Positions 24,620 through 36,000 of a DNA stretch of 64,000 nucleotides are shown here, in pieces. The notes below the pieces were generated by a model that ran no database searches, was not told the DNA's origin, and saw only the letters and a program-made list of their open reading frames with translations. Source of the DNA: Gautieria morchelliformis (Eukaryota; Basidiomycota; Agaricomycetes; Gomphales; Gomphaceae); contig WHVA01000023.1 of assembly GCA_015179125.1 (NCBI GenBank), positions 310,001 through 374,000 on the forward strand, given 5' to 3'. Positions within the stretch are counted from its first letter, which is position 1. Each line of letters starts with the position of its first letter. Made by a program: the position numbers and the translations under genes.

Positions 24620-25330
24620 ATGGGCCCCAAACTTCGTGATACAAGGGCTCGGCCACTCTACGAGAGCGCAATCTTTCGCCTTATTCAAGAGGATGACAAC
24701 AGTAATGTTAATCATAGTATAGAAGGTCCAGTCACTCGGGGAAGAGGCAGGGGCAGGGGCAGGGGCCGAGGTGGCAAGGGTAAGGTAGCAACCAGCATTG
24801 ACCCTGGGCCCGAACCACCTACCAGCACTTTGGAGGACCGATCTCGGCGTCGACGTGAGAAGCAACGCGAGGACCGCCATGCACGGAACCAGGAGGAGCG
24901 CGAGTCTCACAACATGGATGTCTTTTTTGGTGGTACAACACCCTTATCTCAACATGTGACTCCACTACCACCACCTCAGCCTAGAACCCCGGCCAACGAA
25001 CAACATGCCGATCCTCCCGCATCTGTACAACGCGTCGTTATCACTCGTATCGTACGAACACCTGCTTCCCCTTTTGGACGACCTAGGGGTACATTCACAA
25101 GCATCCCATTGTCCCCTATTAGCAACCAACCTCGAACTCGTAGACCAGCAGCTGGTGCGCCTGACGTTTGGCAGTTTTTCATTAAAGGTAGTATCGCCAA
25201 AGGAATCAAAACTATTTGCAAATTGTGCTAGTGAGTTTTTTACCAGTTTATTCAGATAATGTCTGACAATTTGCAGTCCACCTGTGGAGTATTCGCCGTC
25301 GATGAGCACCGGTTCTCTGCGTCAGCAGCA
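24620..25330 (+). pseudogene. hAT transposase N-terminus with BED finger, truncated
   Basis: The frame opens MGPKLRDTRARPLYESAIFR, passes an RG-rich basic stretch, and ends in APDVWQFFIKGSIAKGIKTI followed by CKLC, the first half of a BED-type zinc finger. A GTGAGT intron (25231-25276) joins to PPVEYSPSMSTGSLRQQQ, the second half (STGSLRxH pattern), where the expected His is absent. No catalytic hAT domain follows; the sequence passes directly into the antisense 3' end of the STAND-ankyrin gene. It is a broken hAT remnant. BED and hAT assignment rests on pattern only. Confidence 0.65.
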
Positions 25331-28300
25331 ATCGGACGGTCGCATGATAGGCACCCTTCGCGGCCTCTTGTCTGTTCTCAGCCTCGTGTTCCTCATAGTC
25401 GTATTCCAAACTGCGCGACAATGCATCCAATGGATCGCGACCTGACGATGCAGCCTGTAGGGCACTGCCACACGTGCCTCCCTGGACGTTTATATCCGCT
25501 CCTTCCTCCAGCAATAGCTGAACGGTGTCAACACGCCCATAGAATGCTGCCGCCTGCAACGAACTTCCAAACTCTCCTCCTTGGTAATTTACATCCGTTC
25601 CATTGTCCAGCAATAACTGGACGATCGAATTGTGTCCCCCTATCGCAGCCGCTTGCAACGAGCTTCCGTAAAGTCCTCCCTGAAAGTTCATATCCGCACC
25701 TTTTTCAAGCAGTAGCCGGACAATGTCTTCATGCCCCACATAAAGTGCTGCTTGTAGCGCAGTGCCAAAATGTCCTCCTTGGATGTTCACATCTGCCCCT
25801 TCCTCCAGCAGGAACCGAACCATTACATCAAGCCCTTCGGAAGATGCAGCCTGTAGGGCAGTGCCATACTTGCCTCCCTGGACGTTTACATCCGTTCCCT
25901 TCTCCAGGAGGAACCGAACGATAACGCTGTGTCCCCGTATCGCAGCCGCCTGCAGCAAGCTTCCATAATAGCCTCCCTGGATGTTGATATCCGCCCCCTT
26001 CTGCAGCAGGAGCCGGATGACACTTATGTGTCCCACATACACCGCCGCCTGCATCGCACTGCCATAATGTCCCCCGTGAATGTCCACATCCGCTCCCGTC
26101 TCGAGCAGTAACTGAACAATACTAGCGTGGCCTCTAAACGACGCTACCTGTAGAGCGCTGCCATAGTATCCGCCTTTGAAGTCCACATCCGCTCCCTTCT
26201 CCAGCAGTAACCGAACAATCCGATGGTCGCCCCTGGACGACGCCACGTGTAGCACGCTGCCATGATCTCCTTGGACGTTTACATCCGCCCCCTTCTCCAC
26301 GAGTAACTGAACGATCTCAGCGTATCCCTGAGACACTGCCCTCTGCAGTGCAGTATCACGGTCTCCTCCATATGCGTCCACGTCCGCACCCTCTTCTAGC
26401 AGCATACGAACGATTCCATCATGCCCATTAAACGCCGCCACCCGCAGCGCACTGCCATAATATCTTCCTTCGGAATTCACATTTGCTCCCTTCTCGAGCA
26501 GTAACCGGGCGATATCAGCGTGGCCATGAGACGACGCCTCCACCAGTGGTGGGCCAAACCTTCTGCCTCCATATGCGTTTACATCCGCTCCCTCTTTGAG
26601 AAGCATCCTAACGATCCCATCATGCCCGTTACGCGCCGCCGATTGTAGCGCACTTCCATTAACCCTCCCTTGGGAATCCACATTCGCTCCCTTCTCCAGC
26701 AGCAACTCAACAATCCCATCATGACCATTACACGCCGCCAAGTGAAGCGCATTGGCATGCGATCCTCCTGATGCATTTAAATCCGCCCCCTTCTCGAGCA
26801 GGAACTGCACGATCGCATCATGGCCCTCGGACGCTGCTCCCCCCAACGCACTCCCATATTTTACTCCTTGTGCGTTGACATTTGCTCCCCCTTCCACCAG
26901 TAACTGGACGATCGCATCATGGCCCTTAACTACAGCAGCTTGCAGCGCGTTGCCATACTCCCCTCCTCGAGCATTCACCTCTGCTCCCTGATCAAGCAGC
27001 AAGCGAACAATCACATGGTTCCCCTTCAGCGCCGCCGCTTGCAGCGCACTTCCATGTCGTCCTTCTTGTGCATGGATATCCGAACCATTCCTCAGTAGAC
27101 ATCGGGATCCTCTCTCCAGTCCAGCTAATGAAGTGTAATATAAGGGCAAGCGCATAGGTCCCTTGGACATCCAGTTATCATCGGGATTGTGAAGTTGCAG
27201 CCAGTGTGTATATACAACAGGATCCTCGGGCTGCAGAAGGGCCATCATCAGTCTATGTAGAGAATCACATTCACCACTAGCATCTGACTGGGCGTGATCC
27301 ATCCAGTACCTTGCCGCATAATAGGATAGAGGATACGCCTCGGAGGGTTGGCAATTTTGGGTGAACTGCAGCAGGTAGGCCAGGCATGTCTTGGCAATGC
27401 ACGTGTGAGCAACCTTTTGGCTGAAGTGATAAAATGAAAGTGGGATATCGCTCTTCCGTAGGTGTTCTGATATCAAATATTCTCGGACAGAAAAATGAGC
27501 AAGTCTGAGCTCTTCCGGTGGATCGAGGAATAACACGTTCTTAGAGACTACAATAGTGACGAGACTAGAGCATACAGCCACTATATGTCTTGGATCCCAA
27601 GGGCGTCGACGTGGGTCAAATAGCGGACCATCGTCCGTGTCGGGATCGGTGGCCAGCACCTCGACAGCTTCTTGGACTGTTATCGTGCGAGCCGAGAATG
27701 TGAGTCACTGCAATACCCTTAGAGCATCCCGCCTATATTCTTCGGGAATACTTAGGACGATCCTGTCGTATGTCTCATACAGCGTCCCTGGTAGCAAGCT
27801 GATCGTTTTCATGAGTTGAGCCGGAGAAATACACCTTCGTAATGCATCCAGCTGACAAGCAACCCATCGAAACCTTGCCGTACTGTCAGTAAACACTAAC
27901 ATGTACGCACTCAGACCACATTACATTCCATGTGCACCATCTGCCAATGTGCTCTCGATTATTTTCTTCTCCTCTGTCGAGCATCTACTGAACTTGATAT
28001 CAAGATCAAGTGTTTTCGACACATGAACTCGGATATCATCGTCGACAAGACTCTCGTCCAAATATACTTGATGTGAGGTGACTGAATCCAACATGTCTTC
28101 AATGTCCGACTCTCTTCGGCTAGCTGCCAGAAGATGTAATGTTCCAAGACCCCAATCCATGATGTCTCGAAGGAGAGTTAGCAGTTCATCGCGTTCCGGA
28201 CATTCGTCTAGGGCGTCAAGAACGATATAGACGTGTTGGAAGCTCCCAGTAATATCCTTGAGGGCGGCCATCAGCTCCTGTCGAGTTGGGTGTCTACGAC

Positions 28301-29427
28301 CCTCGTTGCTATCGGAGAAAAGTTGGCGTAAAATATTAGGGGCGATTGCAGATTTCTCTGACAATTGCTTTATCAGAGATTTAACTGCGGCCATTGGCAG
28401 TGTTCCTTTGTGAAAATCGAAATAAAAGTACGCGATAGCGAGCGATGAATCTGATTTGCAATGGCAGGCGATCTCCTCGATGATGGTAGAGCTTGACAGG
28501 CCTATTCGTTAGCAAGAAGACCGTAAAGCTCAACAAATTTGACCTATTTACCACAGTACAGTCTTGCCTGCTCCAGCTGTTTTCATTTCTCAGAGGCAAG
28601 AACCAATCGGGCAGCATGATGGAGAACGCACGTATACCATGAAGCCACAAAAAGGAGTTCTCCCTACCTTTCCATTCCTCGAAGGGCCGTCCTTGCAGAA
28701 ACCATGAGCCTGTCGTGACTTGTCGCTCCTTGCATGCACTCGCATGTTTCGATTGATGATCAGGAGCCGACCACCACTTGTCGATTTTCGTTTCTACAAC
28801 GCGAGGCATGTGAGGGTGGAGTCACGTTTGTAGGCGACATCAACGTCGCACATACCCACGATACTGGTGTGTATCTCCATCGTCATGTGTCTAAATGACA
28901 GTGAGCACTGGTGTGCATAAAAGGCATATGGAACAAGCAGATGGAACATACACCTGGTCTACGTTGAGGGTCGAACTTAACAACTGTTGGAACTGTCCTA
29001 GATTGTCCACAGTCTTTTTGACTTCGCCTTGCTTGAACGGCCAGATGAGCGCTTTCATGCGATCGGTGTGTCGACTTTTTGTTTCTAACGTCGCCTTGAG
29101 GGTATCAAGCTCAGCACGGCAACGAAGAAGGCTTTTTGAGTGATTGAACAGTTCGATCAACGCTGGCAATCTGGGGGTGGCCTTGGATTCCTCATCCTCT
29201 GCTAACGCACGAATGTCTTCAAGCACCTTCTGGAGTGCCAATAACTGGTCGATGATCTGTTTCTTTTCTTTGGATGCGTTCTTGACGCCACTTCCATAGC
29301 TGTAAAACGTGCTGATAGTCGCTGTAGTAAGCTGAAGCACAGCAATTACACTCGCTGGTGGCTATATTAGCACACAGATAAGTTGTGAGTATGGACACTT
29401 GCCCGCCAATCCCAGGGCTGCTGCCAT
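25248..29427 (-). pseudogene. STAND protein: NACHT-ankyrin, single nonsense codon
   Basis: Signal-transducing ATPase with tandem repeats, of the kind used in fungal non-self recognition. MAAALGLAG at 29427 joins via a ~58-bp intron to NVIAVLQLTTATISTFYSYG. Later exons carry Walker A HGAGAGKTVL (split by an intron at about 28570-28629), Walker B HVYIVLDALDEC, and a winged-helix region SARTITVQEAVEV. A TGA at 27705-27707 stands where the family has Trp (VLQ-W-LTFSA); the frame continues uninterrupted on both sides. The C-terminus has 16 full and one partial 33-residue ankyrin repeats, e.g. GSALQAAALKGNHVIVRLLL. The last ~27 codons read through antisense hAT DNA. One base change would restore the frame, so it is either a recent pseudogene or depends on readthrough. 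Confidence 0.88.
25390..27080 (-). repeat. tandem 99-bp ankyrin repeat array
   Basis: Sixteen 33-codon units encode consensus G(S/T)ALQAAxxxGHxxIVRLLLEKGADVNxQGGxY. Conserved framework positions alternate with a few variable ones (the residues after AA and before the helix). High unit-to-unit similarity suggests ongoing unequal exchange. Confidence 0.9.
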
Positions 29428-29488
29428 ACTCTCAAGCTGTTGGGTGGAAGAACTGGCGTTGCTATCTCCTATATACACACCTTGGCAC

Positions 29489-29515
29489 TTATCGTCGGCG
29501 AATCGCCGACGATAA
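29489..29515. repeat. 27-nt perfect palindrome
   Basis: Arms TTATCGTCGGCGA and its exact inverse separated by a single A; weaker pairing continues outward (GGCAC...GTGCC). Confidence 0.85.
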
Positions 29516-30487
29516 CGGCGATGTGCCAGGCACAGGTTTGGCACGGCTTCTGACAAGGAAGGTGGTACAGCATGAGTAGATATGCCGCCGTGCATCGATG
29601 CATGGTGGTGTGACTTTGTCACGCCTGGTACGTCTAGTCACCCACATCAGGAGCACGGAGCACAGCACGTCGTGCTACTCAACGCCGGGTCTGATTGACT
29701 GCCTGCACGCAGGAATATTCTTGGTTTCCGCTATTTTCCACAATGTGCCGTGCAATGCTGGGACGTTCTATCTAGCGTGGTGCGTCTCAGCTATTCGTTT
29801 ACGTATGTATTGTACAGTACTACAGAATGCACTTACCCATGGCGCGCAGGCCACACTGGGTGTTGGCCCGTTGCTATCCTTTCAATGGCCCTTCTCGCGG
29901 ACCTCCCGTACGACTGTTGCAACTATGGCATCGTGGTCGGGCTAGCTAGCCGTCGCCACAATCGGTGTGGGTGTGTGCCGTGTCGTCCGTCAAGTATGGT
30001 ACATAATTAAGTCTAATTATCCCTTCACCCTCTCCCTAGGACTGCTCACATTACTGGATGAAGAGAGGGGGTTGGGAAGAGCACATGGAATCGACGAACA
30101 CAGGAAAGATGGTAGCGTTGATGGCAGAGATACTGCCGTAGTAAAAGTCAATGTAATTCTCTGCGTATGCCGTGAGTTTACGTGCAGCACAACCAAGACG
30201 CAACTCACGTTGGGTGATGGGACACCCTCCACTTGCGAAGGCACAGCTGCCAACAATACGAATGGCATGTCAAACCAAGATCGATCGCGCACGACAAGGG
30301 CCTTTTATATGCCTGCGGACCTCGTCTACGGAGGAGAGGAGAGGAGAAGGAGAGGTGGAGGAGGCAGAGAAGATGAACGAGTCAAGCCGAGAAGAGGCTA
30401 CTTACCCGCTGCAGCCGCTGTGGTCGCAACACCTTCACCCCGCCGCCCCTCGATCCCCTCCCCACTTCTCACATCAGTCACAACCTC
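29516..30487. other. intergenic, no supportable gene
   Basis: Upstream side of the STAND gene. GAGGA-rich simple sequence lies at about 30330-30380. No recognisable coding feature. Confidence 0.45.
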
Positions 30488-31035
30488 CTAACCACTCCCA
30501 GCACCCCCACGACACCCACGCCCCGTCGCACGCCCCTCCAACCCCGCCACACTACTACCAAACGAGGCATTCAGGCGGCGCAGCTGCGCGTCGACCTGCG
30601 CATGCAACGTGAACGTCAACAGTGGCGAGCCGGTCTCGGAATGGGCGGGGCACTGCGGCGGCAGTTGCGGGTCGGTGGGCGTCGCCGGTGGGGAGTGCGT
30701 GGGACGCGGTGGGGCGTGGGTTGAGGGGTGCGAGGGCGATGATGGGTGAGGTGAGGGTGAGGGTGAGGGCGGGAGGTGCGGTGTGCCGTGTCGAGATGGG
30801 GGCGGGCGTAGAACTGGGGCGGGTGCCGTGTCCTCATCCTCCACCACCGTGTCGTCGCTCCCGATCCGCGCCAACTTCCCCTCCTTCCCCTTCTATCTCC
30901 CCCCCCCCTCCGCCCACCTGACGTATCCCGCTCGCCCGACCCTCCCCTGTCACCCCACCCTTCTCGCTCCCGCTCCCGGAGCCCTGCCCTCCTCCACCCA
31001 AGCGTTCCGCGTTCGTGCTGGCCATCAATAGGCGG
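30488..31035 (-). CDS. possible Pro/Gly-rich hypothetical gene
   Basis: Two adjoining minus-strand blocks have coding-like composition: a Gly/Ser/Glu-rich N-terminal block (ASTNAERLGGGGQGSG) and a later one (LARIGSDDTVVEDEDTAPAP ... AQVDAQLRRLNASFGSSV). They are in different frames around a G10 run at about 30900, so an intron or an indel is needed. No family is recognised. The opposite strand gives equally long Pro-rich frames, so even the strand is not certain. Confidence 0.25.
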
Positions 31036-32042
31036 GTGAGCCGGACTTTGGCCGTGAATATAGGGCGTCGGCATGCGACTAGTAGATAGCAGAAGACACC
31101 CGCGAAGGGGGATGAGGTGGCGGCCCCTGGGGGGAAGACAGAGAAGGAGTATGTTGGGGAAGGAGGGTGGAGATAGAAAATAGCGGTAAAAGCAATTGAT
31201 GGCGAGCACGAGGGGATGCTGCTGGAATACAGTGGAGCAAGTAATAGCACGAAAAATAAAATAGCACAAGCACGAAACAACGCAGTGCACGCCAGGTTTC
31301 ATAGCCTTGAAAGAGCGAAAAACGAAAACATCAGAACCAAGGACTTACAGAAGGCCTCCCCTCCCTCCCTTCACCGTGACTGTCCGCCGCTCCGCCGCCG
31401 CACCCAAGGGAGACCCCGAGATAGGGCTCGGGGCGGCTTGCCCGCCAGCCGCGGCGGACGTTGACGCAGACCCGGATCCGCTAAAGGGGGGGATGGCAAG
31501 TGCTGCGATTTAACGGAAGGGAATGACGGGAAGGGGGCGAATGCGGGGGTCTGAAAGCGGGCGAACCCGGTGTGCCGGAGGAGAGGGTTGTTAGGTTTTC
31601 AGTGCGGACCTCGAGAGTTAACAATAATCGCGTTTGTCTGAGCTCTGTCAAACGCGTAAGGAATCTAACTATGGTGACTCGACTTAAATATGCTTGTGAC
31701 CAAGCTTACTAATGTGCTAGTAGCTTCTAGCGCTCGCCATACTCCAACAAGGGTGGCGCTCTTGAACGCGTGGTTCGCGTTGATGGAGGGGTGGCGGATG
31801 GGGATGGTGGGGCAGGCTCGGGATTCCGGGGAGGGGATTGGCGCGGCAAGGGGGTATGAGCGAGGTGCCGGGCCAGCGGGCGGGTAAGGGAGTCGGGGCC
31901 AGGTCCAGGGGACGCAGGCGCAAAATGGGACGGCGAGCCCGGCCCAGAGGCGGATGGTGCGCTAATTCCCGGGGGCTGCTCGCTGCAGCGTTTGGCGGAG
32001 AGGCGACACGAGTAGGCGCGCGAGAGGCGCATGCGTTCCGCG
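31036..32042. other. GC-rich intergenic stretch
   Basis: Contains short frames on both strands without motifs or consistent exon signals. Nothing is supportable as a gene. Confidence 0.4.
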
Positions 32043-32209
32043 CGATAATACCGAGCGGGCCTGCCTCCGGGATAGTGATCGGCAGGGCCCGGCTCAAGCC
32101 GCGGCCCCAAGCCGAGCTCCAAACAACCCTACCGGGCCAAAGCCCCGCAGGAGCCGGCGTCCAGGGTCAAGGCCTGGGCTTGAGCCGGGCCCCAGAGCCG
32201 GGGTTATCG
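32043..32209. repeat. GC-rich inverted-repeat element (167 bp)
   Basis: Outer ends CGATAATACCG and CCGGGGTTATCG are imperfect inverses. An inner exact inverted pair GGGCCCGGCTCAAGCC lies at 32085-32100 and 32177-32192. Trinucleotide GCG flanks both sides. It looks like a short MITE. Confidence 0.5.
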
Positions 32210-32367
32210 GCGCCCATGGTGGCTGGGATATGTGAGGTGAATCAGCATTTTATCTTTGGGTTTTACATGATGCGGGACACTCACTGATGTCTATACATGT
32301 AACCGGCACTGTAATGTATGGAATTGAGAAAGCCAACGCCAACTTTAGCACTTGAGCTCGAGATACA

Positions 32368-32416
32368 TAATGTACATTGGCGAAGACGTCGCCGACGTCT
32401 TCGCCAATGTACATTA
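32368..32416. repeat. 49-nt perfect palindrome
   Basis: 23-nt arms starting TAATGTACATTGGCGAAG and exactly inverted after a 3-nt GCC loop. A second hairpin (AGTTGACCAG / CTGGTCAACT) follows directly at about 32416-32444. Confidence 0.9.
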
Positions 32417-32445
32417 GTTGACCAGTAGGGTATGCTGGTCAACTG

Positions 32446-32739
32446 GCAATTACCTGGCATGCCTATCGTCGCTGCTATTCCTATCACCGCTACCTGTCTT
32501 TTCTCCTCCCGTATTTTTATTTTTATCTATTATTTATTTTGCAAACAGAGGAGGGGAGGGTTGGTGTGTGATTATGACGTATGCCGTGGTGGGCCTAGTT
32601 AGAAAGAGTACCATAGCGAGGGTTCTGCTTGGGCAATATCCAGGTTCAGTGACCTATCTCCGGGGAGCTGCTGAAGCCGATACATACATACCGCATGCTT
32701 GCTGCTATGACATCCGGGTTTAAATGTCAACAGATATAT
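32446..32739. other. intergenic
   Basis: No supportable feature between the palindromes and the start of duplicated arm A. Confidence 0.4.
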
Positions 32740-32799
32740 ATTCCCACAGTACACAATTATCCCTCAGGCTGAAGAGGGCCCATCAGTCTATAGAGAATC
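32740..32799. repeat. arm A of inverted duplication, outer 60 bp
   Basis: Matches the inverse of 61577-61636. It is cut from the rest of arm A by the Copia-2 insertion. Confidence 0.9.
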
Positions 32800-32974
32800 T
32801 GTTGAATACTATCGCTCAACCGTTAGTCATCCTGTGGTCACTCGTGGTTGTGGTTCCCATTTCCATCTCCTACCGAATCCCTTAGTTACAGTAGTTACAG
32901 GCGCTGTATATTTTTCTGAGACTCGCAGGTCGAATATCATCACCTTTATCCACAACCATCATCTACTCTCTTCA
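32800..32974 (+). repeat. Copia-2 5' LTR
   Basis: TGTTGAATAC ... CTCTCTTCA, 175 bp, followed by the primer-binding site. Confidence 0.95.
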
Positions 32975-32988
32975 GGTTATGGGCCCCG
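32975..32988 (+). promoter_or_regulatory. Copia-2 primer-binding site
   Basis: GGTTATGGGCCCCG, identical to that of Copia-1; half-tRNA iMet type. Confidence 0.75.
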
Positions 32989-33051
32989 CGCTCTAAACCA
33001 TAATCCAAAGTAAAGTAGAAAAAAAAAAAACTCCCTGTAACAATCGCCGTT

Positions 33052-36000
33052 ATGTCTGCCCTCACACAGCCGAGCTCCCTATACCGGATCGAACCACTCA
33101 CCGGAGACAATTATCCCGCGTGGAAGGAGAAGATGCGATGGATCTTGCTTGAGCAAGATCTATGGGAACATGCATCGGGTCAGGCGACGAAACCAGTGCC
33201 GGCCGACGACAAAAACGTAACGGCCCCGGAGAAACAAGCGATCGCAGATTGGATGAAAAGAGATCAACAGGCTTTCACGGCAATCAGCTTGCGTATCAGT
33301 GATGATTACCTAGTCTATACATACGGTGCCACGACGGCACGCGAGGTGTGGCTAGCCCTGCTTACGATCTTCGAAGCAAGAGGGCCGTCGGGTATAATAA
33401 ATGTACGTCGGGATTTCTTCCGCACTTTCATAGCCAAAGGCGGCAACATGGAAGAACACATACGAAAGCTGCGCAGCCTCCAACAGCAGCTGCACACACT
33501 CGGTGATCTAGTCAGCGATCGCGACTTCTGCAACGCGCTGCTCACCTCACTCCCCGGCTCCTGGTCCACGTTCCTTACAGCGATCAATGCCACCCTTCCC
33601 ACGCTCTCCTCTGACGTACTCATAGCTCGCGTCCTTGAAGAGGATCGAACTCGGCGCTCCACTCACGGCACGGAGACGGCCTTGAGGGCGCAGGACAAGC
33701 GCGGAAAGGGGCGCAATGGACGTAATGATGGCGGTGCCACAAAAGGGAAGTGTAATAATTGTGGCAAAAAGGGGCATTGGGTCAAAGACTGCTGGGCCAA
33801 GGGTGGCCGCAAAGAGGGGCAAGCGCCAAAGTGGTGGAAAGATTCAGCTAAGAACTCAAATGCAGACTCTACTAAACAAGCTACCGAAAGCAAAAACGCT
33901 GCTGACGACTTTGCGTTCGCCGCCATAGAGTCCGCGGACCCCGAGCCGGGCGACCAGTCATCCATTGCTGGAGATCTATCGTGTCGCGCCACCATCTCTG
34001 CATCAGAATGGCTGGCGGACACGGGATCGACGACACATATCGCCCGAAACAGGGGGGATTTTATTGAGTTCAGTTCTGACCCATCAGAGATTGAGGGCAT
34101 TGCCCCCGGGAGCCCCTTGAAGACTTTAGGCCGCGGGATTGTCCAAATGGAATTCAAGGCCGGCGATCGCACGTTTACGGTGAGACTAACGGACGTGAAG
34201 CACGCCCCCGACGCACCAAACAACATCCTCAGCGTCGGGAGGCTCACGGACATGGAGCATGTAGCTCTGTTCACCAACAACGGCATGAAATTCCGCTCCC
34301 GGTCAGGGACGGTCTTCGCCGAGGGGCGCAAGGTAGGGCGCGTGTACCTCATGCGTGCCCGGATCCGCCCTGCCATTCAGACGGATTTTGCCGCTGTGGC
34401 TAAGCCGAAGTCCTGGGACTCCTGGCATCGCATCCTCGGGCATGTCAACATCGGCGCGATCAAATTGATGAAAGTGCGCGATCTTGTCAGCGGGATGGAT
34501 GTAGACACGGCCGCACCGGTGACACAATGTGTTGCTTGCATTCAGGGCAAGCATCACGTGGAACCGTTCCCCAAACGGTCGGAAGACGCTGCTACATTGG
34601 TAGGCGATCTGACCGTCTCCGACGTTTGGGACAGGCGAATACCGAGGGCCCGGCGCGGGAACGGTATTTTTATTCATTTACCGATGCCAAAAGCAGGTAC
34701 TCCACCATCTATTTCAGCCACACCAAGGACGGCGTCCTTGATCGTTTCAAGGAATACCCTGCCCTGGTTGAAACACAGACTGGGCTCCAGCTTAAGCGCC
34801 TACGCAGCGATGGAGGCGGTGAATATATTAATGGTCCATTCAGAGATTTCTGCGCCCAGAAAGGGATCACAATGGAATCTACCGCCCCTTACTCACCAGC
34901 CCAGAATGGCATCGCCGAACGCCTGAATCGCACCTTGCTCGAACATGCTCGCGCCATGATCTTTGCGAAACAAGCGCCCAAGATCTTATGGCCCGAAGCC
35001 GTCGCCTACGCCTGTTATATCAAGAACAGGACGCCCACTCGAGCCCTTGGCGCAGACATGACGCCATTCGAGGCCTTTTTTGGCAAGAAACCTGACATCG
35101 GGAGGTTGGAAGAATTCGGTAAAAAGTGCTGGGTCCAAGTTCCGGACCAGCATCGTACTAAATTAGAACCCAAATCCGAGCAACACATTTTTACCGGCAT
35201 CGCACCTAATGCTAAGGCTTGGCGTTTCTACAATGTCCACACGCGCCACATCCAGACCTCCCGCAACATCATCTTCGATGACGTTGACAACGCCATTCAT
35301 CCCGTCCCTGAGGACGACGACCTGGTGGTTGGGCCGCCTGCAGGGAACACCACCAGGGCCGCCCAGCTGGTCCTGGCCCCCGCTTCAGCTGCCACACCTC
35401 CAGTCGAGGCCGCTGCTGTGCCTGTGGCTGTGGAACCGAGGGCGGATCCAAGGCGCAGCACCAGGATCATGGGTAGACCCGTGCCTGATTACCGCCACAT
35501 GCATGAGGGGGAGCGGGTGCTGTCAGCGACGGAGATCATGACAGAGCCCGCGTCCTATGCAGAGGCGCTCTGCCGCCCAGATTACCCAATATGGCAGAAA
35601 GCCATGGAGACTGAGATGGAGCAGCATGCGGAGGTGGGCACGTGGACGCTGGCTGAGTTACCAGCGGGGAAGAACATGGTAGGCAGCCGATGGGTGTATG
35701 CGGCTAAGACTAATGCAGAAGGGAAATTTGACCTCGGAAAAGTGAGGGTCGTTGCGCAGGGGTTCACGCAACGACCCGGCATGGATTATTTTGAGGTCAC
35801 ATCACCGGTTGTCAAATTAGACAGCCTCCGGCTCATCCTCGCTATTGCCATCCAAAAGGGATGGGAGATCGAGATGATGGATGTCAAAGGCGCGTATCTT
35901 AATTCTACTCTAGATGAGGAGATATACATGCGCCAGCCGGATGGTTTTGATGATGGATCGGGTCGCGTGCTCAAATTGCACCAGGCTATTTACGGTTTGA

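Noticed and set aside
25259..25924. Plus-strand protein over the ankyrin region
   Set aside because: Antisense shadow of the 99-bp repeat array; Cys/His/Pro-rich pattern with no family match.
25390..27080. CRISPR-like array from regular 99-bp spacing
   Set aside because: The periodicity is that of coding ankyrin repeats with an open frame.
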